A DNA stretch of 64,000 nt from JADJPO01 sp963724535 (GTDB taxonomy: Bacteria; Actinomycetota; Actinomycetes; Actinomycetales; Kineosporiaceae): contig CAVRVD010000014.1 of assembly GCA_963724535.1 (NCBI GenBank), forward strand, positions 310,001 to 374,000, written 5' to 3'. The notes under the pieces were generated by a model. That model was not told where the DNA came from. It searched no databases and saw nothing but the letters and a program-made list of their open reading frames with translations. This document shows positions 18,295 to 25,118 of the stretch, piece by piece. Each line of letters opens with the position of its first letter. Position 1 is the first letter of the stretch. The position numbers were made by a program, and so were the translations under genes.

Positions 18295-19173
18295 TCAGGC
18301 GCCGATCCGCTCGCGCATCCGGTTCCAGTCGCCCCGCCAGACGTACTGCCACACCGGGAACTGGGCCACGATGTCGTCGAACGGCAGGTAGACCCCGAGC
18401 TGCCAGGGCTCGACCAGCTCGAAGTTGGCGACCAGGCTGCGTTCGGAGCGCACCCGTAGCTCAGGGCTGTAGTGCCCGATGTGCTCGTAGCCGGGCTCGA
18501 TCCCGTGCCGGCGCAACGCGCTCAGCCAGAGCACCTGCTCGTTGACGTAGCGGGACTGCATACTGGGCACCAGGTCGGGCTCGGGGCGGGCCCGGGTGCA
18601 GAACCAGGTGGCGTTCTCCTCCTCGTCGATCGTCTCCACGTCCCACAGATCGACCAGGTCGACCCGTCTGCCGAGGTGCACGACGTCGGAGGGGTGGAAC
18701 AGGTAGCCGCGCATCGCGTCCGCCGGCCGGACCGCAACGTGCGTTATCAGGATCCGTTGCGAGAACAGCCGCAGCTCGGCCGGACCAGCCGGACCGGGGT
18801 CGCGGCACCAGTCGAGCAGGGCGGCACTGCGCAGCGGGGTGTCGTTGCGCAGCTTGACCGTGAACTCCCGGGTGGCCCTGGCCAGGCCGGCCTTGGTGGA
18901 GACGAGCATCCGGTTGGTGTTCATCATCCGCGGACCCGGACGACGCCTCTCGTCCAGGTAGGGCACCGATCCGGGGTCCTCGCTGAGCACCAGGTCGTCG
19001 ACGTCCAGGCCATCGACGTCGCCGTCCTGCCAGGTGGAGACGATCAGCTCGGCTCGGGGCAGGTGGCGCCGGACGCTGTCCACCACCTGCGACAACGACG
19101 CCGTGGCCGGGCCCTGGACGACGACGCTCAGGTCATGGTCGCTGATCGGGGGTCGGTTGACGGTTGCGCTCAC
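18295..19173 (-). CDS. WavE-like LPS/glycan synthesis protein
   Basis: A 292-residue protein resembling the WavE lipopolysaccharide-synthesis family. Near the N-terminus it has SVVVQGP, then STWQD and a DDLVLSEDPG block, and N-x-N-R-M followed by a KLRNDTPL segment, which is a GT-A-like fold with RND in place of a classical DxD. WavE was named from Vibrio cholerae core-oligosaccharide genes; the acceptor here is unknown. Actinobacteria lack LPS, so a capsule, glycolipid or wall-glycan role is inferred. It is divergent from the GT-like gene by 71 bp, which must hold both promoters. Confidence 0.7.
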   Translation of the reverse strand: MSATVNRPPISDHDLSVVVQGPATASLSQVVDSVRRHLPRAELIVSTWQDGDVDGLDVDDLVLSEDPGSVPYLDERRRPGPRMMNTNRMLVSTKAGLARATREFTVKLRNDTPLRSAALLDWCRDPGPAGPAELRLFSQRILITHVAVRPADAMRGYLFHPSDVVHLGRRVDLVDLWDVETIDEEENATWFCTRARPEPDLVPSMQSRYVNEQVLWLSALRRHGIEPGYEHIGHYSPELRVRSERSLVANFELVEPWQLGVYLPFDDIVAQFPVWQYVWRGDWNRMRERIGA

Positions 19174-19244
19174 GCTGCTCTATCGCCGCCTCTCCCGGCG
19201 CTCTTGAGGGTTGAGAAACGGGCGCCGGTGCCGATAACCGGTGC

Positions 19245-20774
19245 ATGCCAGCCGCTGCCGCCGTCGACCTGAGCACCTGCGTCCTCGCCGGCGATGACCT
19301 GGACGCCACCGTCGCCACCGTCGCCGCCGTGCGGGGCCTGGGTCCGGTCGTCCTCGCCGTCCCGCAGGACCTGGCCGCGCAGACCCGGGCCGCGCTCTCC
19401 GGTGCGGTGCCGGCCCAGCGCGGCGCGTCCGACGCCGTTCAGGTCGTCGAGATCGACCTGGGCACGACCGTCGCGCAGGCCTGGAACGCGGTGCTGGCGG
19501 CCGCTCCCACCGACGTGTGCCTGCTGCTGCACGCCGGTGAGATCCTCGTCGCCGGGCGCCCGGGCCCGGGGGAGGTGTTCACCTCGGCGACCGTGGTCGA
19601 ACAGACCGAGATGCTCACCGGGCCGGAACGACTGACCAACGTCCGGGTGCTCGATCGCAGCCGCTGCCGGTTCACCGGTGCGCTGCGGCCCCTGCTCGAG
19701 GTGGGTGTGGACGGCGAGGCCCCCGCGCCGCAGACCGGGCCCGGCGGCACGGTCGTGGTCGACCTCGGCGCGCGGGTGGGCCCCCGCTATGCAGCCTGGC
19801 TGCAGTTCACCGCGCGGCACCTGGACGCCACGACCGACGCAGCCGAGCTGGTCGACCTGGCTGCGATGCTCGCCGCCACCGGTGAGGTGGACGCCGCGTT
19901 GGTCCGCCTGCTCGCTGTGCACGGTGCCTTGGACGGCGAGCTCGGGCACCGGGCCGCCCGGCTGATGACGGTCCTGGCCCAGCGCCACTGCCGGCTGCAC
20001 GAGGTCGAGCTGGGTGCGGCCGAGTGGGAGCGGCTGAGCCCGAACCCCGGCCCGGCCCGGGCCCTGCACGGCCTGGCCCTGTTCACCGTGCGCCGGTCCG
20101 GTGAGGCCGCCGACCTGCTCGAGGAGGCCCTGGCCGACGGGCTCCTCGACAGTGACGGGGTCACCGTCGACCGTGGCTGGGTGCTCAGCGCCCGGCACGA
20201 GGCACGGGCTGCATCGCAACGCAGTGCCTCGGTGCTGCCGCGTGCCTTCAGCGAGATCGACGCCGTCCTGGCCACCGAGCAGGCCACCTCCGGCGTGATC
20301 GACCTGTGGATACAGACCGGCAAGCCCCTGTCGCTGATGCTCGAGAAGGTGACCGGTAAGCGCCGGGCCGCCTTGGTCGAGGCGCTGATGCGGATCGGCG
20401 CGCGGCTGGGTTCGCGGCGCTGCCTGGATCTGGCCGCCTACCTCTGGCGCGGCGACCAGGACGCCGCCTCGACGCTGCTGCAGCTGGCCGCGGCCAGCGG
20501 CGGGATCACCGTGCAGGAGGCCGTCGGCTGGTCCCGCCGGCTGCGTGCCGCCGGGCGGAGCGCAGCCTGCCCGTTGCCGCTGCTGGCCGCCGGGATTGCC
20601 ACGCCCCCGGTGACTCGGGTGCTGGCCGCCGCGGCGTTGATCCACGACCTGCACGACGATCGCGGCAAGACGTTGCTGCAGGCGGCCGCCCTGGACCTGC
20701 ACCCGGCGGCGATGGACGGCGCGATGGCCCGGCTTCGGGTGCAGGCACCGGATCTGGAAGAGCTGCTGACCTGA
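19245..20774 (+). CDS. Divergent glycosyltransferase-like protein with helical repeats
   Basis: A 509-residue protein. The N-terminal ~180 residues look like a degenerate GT-A (GT2-type) domain: a beta-strand-rich start and a segment where GT2 enzymes carry the metal-binding DxD (LLLHAGEILV), but here the acidic pair is HAGE. The remaining ~320 residues are alpha-helical, Ala/Leu-rich and repeat-like (TPR-type in appearance). It may be an inactive or metal-independent transferase, or a scaffold for the downstream enzymes. Followed after ~120 bp by the GDPD-like operon on the same strand. Family assignment is tentative. Confidence 0.5.
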   Translation: MPAAAAVDLSTCVLAGDDLDATVATVAAVRGLGPVVLAVPQDLAAQTRAALSGAVPAQRGASDAVQVVEIDLGTTVAQAWNAVLAAAPTDVCLLLHAGEILVAGRPGPGEVFTSATVVEQTEMLTGPERLTNVRVLDRSRCRFTGALRPLLEVGVDGEAPAPQTGPGGTVVVDLGARVGPRYAAWLQFTARHLDATTDAAELVDLAAMLAATGEVDAALVRLLAVHGALDGELGHRAARLMTVLAQRHCRLHEVELGAAEWERLSPNPGPARALHGLALFTVRRSGEAADLLEEALADGLLDSDGVTVDRGWVLSARHEARAASQRSASVLPRAFSEIDAVLATEQATSGVIDLWIQTGKPLSLMLEKVTGKRRAALVEALMRIGARLGSRRCLDLAAYLWRGDQDAASTLLQLAAASGGITVQEAVGWSRRLRAAGRSAACPLPLLAAGIATPPVTRVLAAAALIHDLHDDRGKTLLQAAALDLHPAAMDGAMARLRVQAPDLEELLT

Positions 20775-20895
20775 CCCGACCTGGCCTGACCCCGACCTGA
20801 TTCGCGCAGTGGGCCCCGGTACTCGGGGTCGGGAAGCCGTTCTTGGGGTAGGTGGGTGGCTCAAGGGGCACGGTGGCGGCACCGACCTAGACCAG

Positions 20896-21549
20896 GTGGA
20901 GATCCTGTGCCATCGCGGATGGTGGACCACCCCCGAGGAGCGCAACTCGACGGGCGCCCTGGCCCGGGCCCTCGCCGCCGGCCACGGGGTGGAGACGGAC
21001 CTGCGTGACCACGCCGGACGGGTCGTGGTCAGCCATGACCCACCAGGACCGGACGGCGAGGCCCTGCCCGACCTGGCCGGCCTGCTGCGGCTGTACGCGC
21101 AGGTCCCGCACGCCTCGTTGGCGCTCAACGTCAAGGCCGACGGGCTCGCCGTCCTGGTCGCCAAGGTTCTGGTCGAGGCCGGACTCGCCATGACCGGACC
21201 TGGTTGCGGCCTCTATGCCTTCGACGCCTCGGTGCCCGACACCCTGGCCTGGCTGCGGGTGGGGGTGCCGGTCTTCACCCGGCACAGCGACGTCGAGCCC
21301 GAGCCGGTGCTGTACGAGCAGGCGATCGGAGTGTGGCTGGACGACTTCGGGGCGCGCCGCTGGTGGACCCCCGACGTGGTTCGCGGCCATCTGGACGCCG
21401 GCAAGCGGGTCGCCGTGGTCTCCCCGGAGCTGCACGGCCGCGACCACCGTGACGCCTGGGACGCGCTGCTCGACCCCGCACTGGCCGGTGCCGAGAACCT
21501 GGCGCTGTGCACCGACCGGCCCGCCGAGGCGATCGAGGTGTTCAGATGA
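20896..21549 (+). CDS. Glycerophosphodiester phosphodiesterase-like protein
   Basis: A 217-residue protein if translation starts at the GTG at 20896, which gives the family-like N-terminus VEILCHRGWW; an upstream start at 20809 would add 29 low-complexity residues. GDPD/PI-PLC-like TIM-barrel features are visible: first His-Arg (CHRG), E-x-D (GVETDLRD) and VSHDPP, corresponding to the two catalytic His and the metal-binding acids. The C-terminal half is shorter than in classical GDPDs. It starts a five-gene operon in which every junction is a 4-bp overlap. In this context it may process a glycerophospho- or polyol-phospho-substituent rather than serve lipid turnover; that is inference. Confidence 0.65.
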   Translation: MEILCHRGWWTTPEERNSTGALARALAAGHGVETDLRDHAGRVVVSHDPPGPDGEALPDLAGLLRLYAQVPHASLALNVKADGLAVLVAKVLVEAGLAMTGPGCGLYAFDASVPDTLAWLRVGVPVFTRHSDVEPEPVLYEQAIGVWLDDFGARRWWTPDVVRGHLDAGKRVAVVSPELHGRDHRDAWDALLDPALAGAENLALCTDRPAEAIEVFR

Positions 21550-22304
21550 GCGTCGCGACGTACCCGCCGGCCGGATCGCGCATCGCGGCCGTGGTGTTCG
21601 ACATGGACGGCGTGCTGATCGACGCACGGGAGTGGCACTACGAGGCGCTGAACCGGGCCCTGTCGCACTTCGGCTTCGAGATCTCCCGGTTCGACCATCT
21701 GGTCACCTACGACGGCCTGCCCACGCGGCAGAAGCTGGAGATGCTCAGCCGGGAGCGCGCCCTGCCGCGGGACTTGCACGGCTTCCTCAACCAGCTCAAG
21801 CAGGTCTACACGATGGAGATCGTGCACGCGCGGTGCAAACCCACGTTCCAGCACGAGTTCGCGCTGGCCCGGCTGCACGCCGCCGGGTACCGGCTCGCGG
21901 TTGCGTCGAACTCGGTGCAGAAGACGGTCGACGTGATGATGGAGCGCGCCGACCTGGCCAAGTACCTGGAGCTGACGGTCAGCAACGAATGCGTCGCCAG
22001 GGGCAAGCCGGACCCGGAGATCTACACCCAGACCATGGCCCGGCTCGAGGTCACCCCGGCGACCACCCTGGTCGTGGAGGACAACGAGAAGGGCATCAAG
22101 GCCGCCAGCGAGGCCGGGGCGCACGTGCTGCCGGTCAGCGAGCCGATCGATGTCACCTATGACCGGATCATCGCCGAGATCGACCGGTTGGAGGGCTCGG
22201 CCGGCGCCAGCACCGACGAGACCGGGACGGACGGCACCAGGACGGACGGCACCAGGACGGACGGCACCAGGACGGCGGCCCAGAGCGAAGGACGGCGGCG
22301 ATGA
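21546..22304 (+). CDS. HAD-superfamily phosphatase
   Basis: A 252-residue HAD hydrolase of the beta-phosphoglucomutase/phosphoglycolate phosphatase type. Motif I is FDMDGVLID (nucleophile Asp and acid/base Asp both present), motif II is VASNS, motif III is the Lys in GKPDPEIY, and motif IV is VVEDNEKG. A helical cap lies between motifs I and II. The ATG at 21546 overlaps the GDPD-like stop (ATGA). The C-terminus carries a Thr-Asp-Gly-Thr-Arg repeat tail not part of the fold. Placed between a phosphodiesterase-like enzyme and a nucleotidyltransferase, it probably dephosphorylates or isomerises the small metabolite that is then nucleotide-activated. Confidence 0.85.
   Translation: MSVATYPPAGSRIAAVVFDMDGVLIDAREWHYEALNRALSHFGFEISRFDHLVTYDGLPTRQKLEMLSRERALPRDLHGFLNQLKQVYTMEIVHARCKPTFQHEFALARLHAAGYRLAVASNSVQKTVDVMMERADLAKYLELTVSNECVARGKPDPEIYTQTMARLEVTPATTLVVEDNEKGIKAASEAGAHVLPVSEPIDVTYDRIIAEIDRLEGSAGASTDETGTDGTRTDGTRTDGTRTAAQSEGRRR
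22225..22269 (+). repeat. Three 15-bp tandem repeats (TDGTR peptide)
   Basis: Three exact copies of GGACGGACGGCACCA, plus a partial copy, at the 3' end of the HAD gene encode Thr-Asp-Gly-Thr-Arg repeats. The tail lies beyond the catalytic fold and is probably a disordered extension whose length can vary in frame. Confidence 0.9.
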
Positions 22305-23062
22305 GGACGATCCTGCTGGCGGCCGGCGGCAGCGAGGCCTACGCCGAGGCCGGGTACTTCTACCCGAAGAACCTCGTCGAGGTCGACGGGGAACCGGTGC
22401 TGCAGCACGTGATCGCCAGTCTCGGTGATACCGCGCGGCACGGTCGGCTGGTGACGATGGTCCGCCGCGAGGAGGACCTGCGCTTCCACACCGGTCGCGT
22501 CGTCCAGCTGGTCGAGCCGACGGCGACGGTGCTCGCCGTCGAGCGGACCTCCGGTGCGGCCTGCACCGCGCTGCTGGCCGTGGAGCATATCGCCGACGAC
22601 GCCCCGCTACTGCTGGTCAACGGCGACCAGGTGCTGCGCGAGGACCTCGACACGATCGTCGCGGGCTTCGAGGGGCGCGGTCTGGACGGCGGGGTCGTGG
22701 TCTTCCCCGGTGTCCACCCGCGGTGGTCCTACGTCCGGGTCGATCCCGAGGGGGACCCGGACGGACTGGTCATCGAGGCCAGCGAGAAGCGGCCGATCAG
22801 CCGGCTGGCCACCGCCGGCGTGTACTGGTTCGCGCGCGGGCGCGACTTCGTCGACTGCGCGATGAGCATGATCCGCAAGGACGCCCACGTGGGTGGGGCG
22901 TTCTTCGTCTGCCCGACCCTCAACGAGATGGTGCTGCGCGGGCGGCGGGTCGGCATCCACACCACCACCCGGGACGCTTACCTGTCCCTGCACGACCCAC
23001 AGGCGTTGGCTGTCTTCGAGCAGCACCTCGCGTCCCGTCACCTCCAGGAGGTCCCCGCGTGA
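22301..23062 (+). CDS. Nucleotidyltransferase-like protein (variant signature)
   Basis: A 253-residue protein with the overall pattern of sugar-1-phosphate nucleotidyltransferases. It has an N-terminal strand and glycine loop (LLAAGGSEAYAEAGYFYPKNL), Pro-Lys of the PK-x-L motif, VNGDQVL in place of the usual NGD metal motif, and a later EASEKRP segment. The consensus G-x-G-x-R loop is altered: where RmlA-type enzymes have GxGxR, this has GGSEAY, so the catalytic Arg is missing. It overlaps the HAD stop by 4 bp. It may be a specialised transferase or a partner subunit of the second nucleotidyltransferase two genes downstream. Confidence 0.7.
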   Translation: MRTILLAAGGSEAYAEAGYFYPKNLVEVDGEPVLQHVIASLGDTARHGRLVTMVRREEDLRFHTGRVVQLVEPTATVLAVERTSGAACTALLAVEHIADDAPLLLVNGDQVLREDLDTIVAGFEGRGLDGGVVVFPGVHPRWSYVRVDPEGDPDGLVIEASEKRPISRLATAGVYWFARGRDFVDCAMSMIRKDAHVGGAFFVCPTLNEMVLRGRRVGIHTTTRDAYLSLHDPQALAVFEQHLASRHLQEVPA

Positions 23063-23436
23063 GCCCCGAAACCGCTGTGGCACAAGATGTCAGGGGGTGG
23101 GACCGGGTAGGCCAACACCGGCTTGAAGACATGCGTGGCGGCTGGTTCGTCGGCGCGTTCTCGCCGTCCCTGGCCCACCTGGAGGCGGCTGAGGTCGCCG
23201 TCCAGCACTTCGCGGCCGGGCAGGTCGAGCCCGAGCACCACCACAGGGTGGCCACCGAGATCACCGTCCTGGTCAGTGGGCGGGCGATCATGTGCGGACG
23301 CGAGATCGCGGCCGGGGACGTCCTGGTGCTGCCGCCCGGGACGACCACCGCGTTCGAGGCGATCGAGGACTGTGTCACCGCTGTGGTCAAGGTGCCCAGC
23401 GTGCCCGGTGACAAGTACTCCGGAGCCCCCCGGTGA
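23059..23436 (+). CDS. Small cupin protein
   Basis: A 125-residue single-domain cupin. The GTG start at 23059 overlaps the previous stop (GTGA) and follows a CCAGGAGG ribosome-binding site. The first cupin motif is visible as EPEHHHRVATEITVLVSG, with three His and one Glu as metal ligands; the second region is GDVLVLPPGTTTAFEA. The longer frame upstream is antisense-like and was discarded. Cupins in sugar-nucleotide clusters act as isomerases or epimerases or as binding/regulatory proteins; the tight overlap argues that it works on the same metabolite as its neighbours. Confidence 0.8.
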   Translation: MSPETAVAQDVRGWDRVGQHRLEDMRGGWFVGAFSPSLAHLEAAEVAVQHFAAGQVEPEHHHRVATEITVLVSGRAIMCGREIAAGDVLVLPPGTTTAFEAIEDCVTAVVKVPSVPGDKYSGAPR

Positions 23437-24281
23437 TCCCGGCCCAGTGGGACGGCCGTGGCGCCGGCCGGCACGCCGCCGACCCGCGCCCGCTGACCAT
23501 CGTGGTGCCGATGGCTGGTCGCGGCTCCCGGTTCGCCGACGCCGGCTACACCGTGCCCAAGCCGCTGATCGAGGTCGTGGACGGCCACCCGATGATCGAG
23601 CTGGTGGTGGCCAACCTGGCCCCGAGCACCGCGCACCGGTTCGTCTTCATCGCCCAGCGTGAGCACGACGAGGCCCACGGCCTCGCCGCGCGGCTGCGCG
23701 ACCTGGTGATGGGTTGCGAGGTGGTGCTGCTCGACGGAGTCACCGAGGGTGCCGCGTGCACCGTGCTCACCGCGAAGCAGCAGATCGACCTCGACGCCCC
23801 ATTGATGATCGCGAACAGCGACCAGTGGGTGGACATCGAGATCGACGGCTACCTCGCCGCGCATCGGCGCAGTGGCCACGAGGGCTTCATCATGACGATG
23901 ACCGCCACCGACCCGAAGTGGAGCTTCGTCGACTTCGACGACGACGGCCGGGTGCGCGGCGTGGTCGAGAAGGAGCCGGTCTCCGACGTGGCCACGGTGG
24001 GCATCTACAACTTCTCCCACGGCGGTGACTTCGTCCTGGCCGCCGAGGCGATGATCGCGGCCGACAAGCGCGTGAACGGCGAGTTCTACGTCGCCCCGTG
24101 CTACGACGAGCTGCTCGCCATGGGCGCCAGCATCGGCGTGCACGGGGTCGGCCGCGAGGGTGCCGGCATGTACGGCCTGGGCATCCCGGCGGATCTGGAG
24201 CTGTTCCGGGCCGACGAGGTGTGCGCGCGCGCAGTGGCCCGTACCGAGCGGTTGGCCCGCGCGGCGGCCGCGACGCGGTGA
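23433..24281 (+). CDS. Nucleotidyltransferase (canonical GRGSR signature)
   Basis: A 282-residue NTP-transferase. The signature loop IVVPMAGRGSRFADAGY is followed by PKPLIEV, the active-site Lys region. ANSDQWVD is the metal-binding Asp motif and VEKEPVSDVATVGIY the product-binding strand. Relatives with this exact N-terminal pattern occur in capsule and LPS clusters and include Campylobacter cytidylyltransferases acting on unusual small phosphorylated compounds; substrate here is not deducible. The GTG start overlaps the cupin stop by 4 bp. It is the last gene of the cassette; lprG follows after ~60 bp. Confidence 0.8.
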   Translation: MIPAQWDGRGAGRHAADPRPLTIVVPMAGRGSRFADAGYTVPKPLIEVVDGHPMIELVVANLAPSTAHRFVFIAQREHDEAHGLAARLRDLVMGCEVVLLDGVTEGAACTVLTAKQQIDLDAPLMIANSDQWVDIEIDGYLAAHRRSGHEGFIMTMTATDPKWSFVDFDDDGRVRGVVEKEPVSDVATVGIYNFSHGGDFVLAAEAMIAADKRVNGEFYVAPCYDELLAMGASIGVHGVGREGAGMYGLGIPADLELFRADEVCARAVARTERLARAAAATR

Positions 24282-24342
24282 GGGCCGGCCGGGGCTCCTG
24301 ACCGGGCGCGGCGTCCGGTCGGGGTGTGGCAGCCTGAGCGCC

Positions 24343-25080
24343 ATGTCTGCACCGGCTCGCCTCCGACGGCGGCGCTTCACCGCGGCGCCGGCCCTGCTGC
24401 TGCTCAGCCTGCTCGTCGGCCTGGCCGGTGGGTGTACCGGCTCGTCGGGTCGCTCCGCGCCGCAGGACGCACCCTCCGCGCAGGAGGTGGTGACCCAGGC
24501 CGCGCTCCGCCTGGCGCAGACCTCCGGTCTGCGGATCGGGCTACGTACCGACGACCTGCCCGAGGGCGTCTCCGGGTTGCTCGAGGCCACCGGTTCGGCC
24601 AGCTCGGCCCCGGCGTTCGACGGGGTGATCACGGTGCGGGTCGGTTCCTCCAGCATCGAGGTGCCGGTGGTCTCAGTCGATGGCACGGTGCATGCCCGGC
24701 TGCCGCTGACCACCGGTTGGTCGCAGATCGACCCGGCCGACTACGGCGCTCCCGACCCGGCCGCCTTCCTGGCCGCCGGCACCGGGTTCGCCTCCCTGCT
24801 GGAGGGCAGCACCGCGGTGAGCCGTGGGCAGAGCGTGCGGGGTGGGCAGGACAACAGCGAGGTGCTCACCGAGTACTCGGCCAGCGTGCCCGGGACGGCG
24901 ATGGGCAAAGTGATCCCCGGTGCCTCCGGGGAGTCGTTCGCGGCCGTCTACTCCCTGACCGAGGCCGGCGAGCTGCGCTACGGCGACTTCACCGGCGTCT
25001 TCTACCCGGACACCGAGCCGATGACGTACTCGGCCTCCTTCGAGGACTACGGCACCGACGTGCAGATCTCTGCACCATGA
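24343..25080 (+). CDS. lprG: LprG/LppX-family lipoprotein
   Basis: A 245-residue lipoprotein starting at the ATG at 24343; the frame upstream belongs to other genes. The signal peptide has an Arg-rich start and a lipobox ending at Cys31 (GLAGGC). The mature part fits the LppX_LprAFG fold, a lipid-binding half-barrel. In mycobacteria LprG carries triacylglycerides and lipoarabinomannan-type lipids and works with the MFS pump encoded next to it (Rv1411c-Rv1410c). The same pair occurs here, joined through the mini-ORF chain at 25077-25118. The first of its four ATGs overlaps the lprG stop. Confidence 0.9.
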   Translation: MSAPARLRRRRFTAAPALLLLSLLVGLAGGCTGSSGRSAPQDAPSAQEVVTQAALRLAQTSGLRIGLRTDDLPEGVSGLLEATGSASSAPAFDGVITVRVGSSSIEVPVVSVDGTVHARLPLTTGWSQIDPADYGAPDPAAFLAAGTGFASLLEGSTAVSRGQSVRGGQDNSEVLTEYSASVPGTAMGKVIPGASGESFAAVYSLTEAGELRYGDFTGVFYPDTEPMTYSASFEDYGTDVQISAP

Positions 25081-25118
25081 CGATCACCCGATGACGATCA
25101 CCCGATGACGACCACCCG
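25077..25118 (+). repeat. 14-bp tandem repeat: chain of three ATGA-coupled mini-ORFs between lprG and the MFS gene
   Basis: Three adjacent 14-bp units (ATGACGATCACCCG twice, then ATGACGACCACCCG). Each reads as a five-codon ORF, M-T-I-T-R or M-T-T-T-R, followed by TGA that overlaps the next ATG. The lprG stop overlaps the first ATG (25077) and the third mini-ORF stop overlaps the MFS start (25119). The design is the same as at 2336-2385 although the sequences differ and the flanking genes are unrelated. A ribosome leaving lprG could restart up to four times before the MFS gene. Confidence 0.9.
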
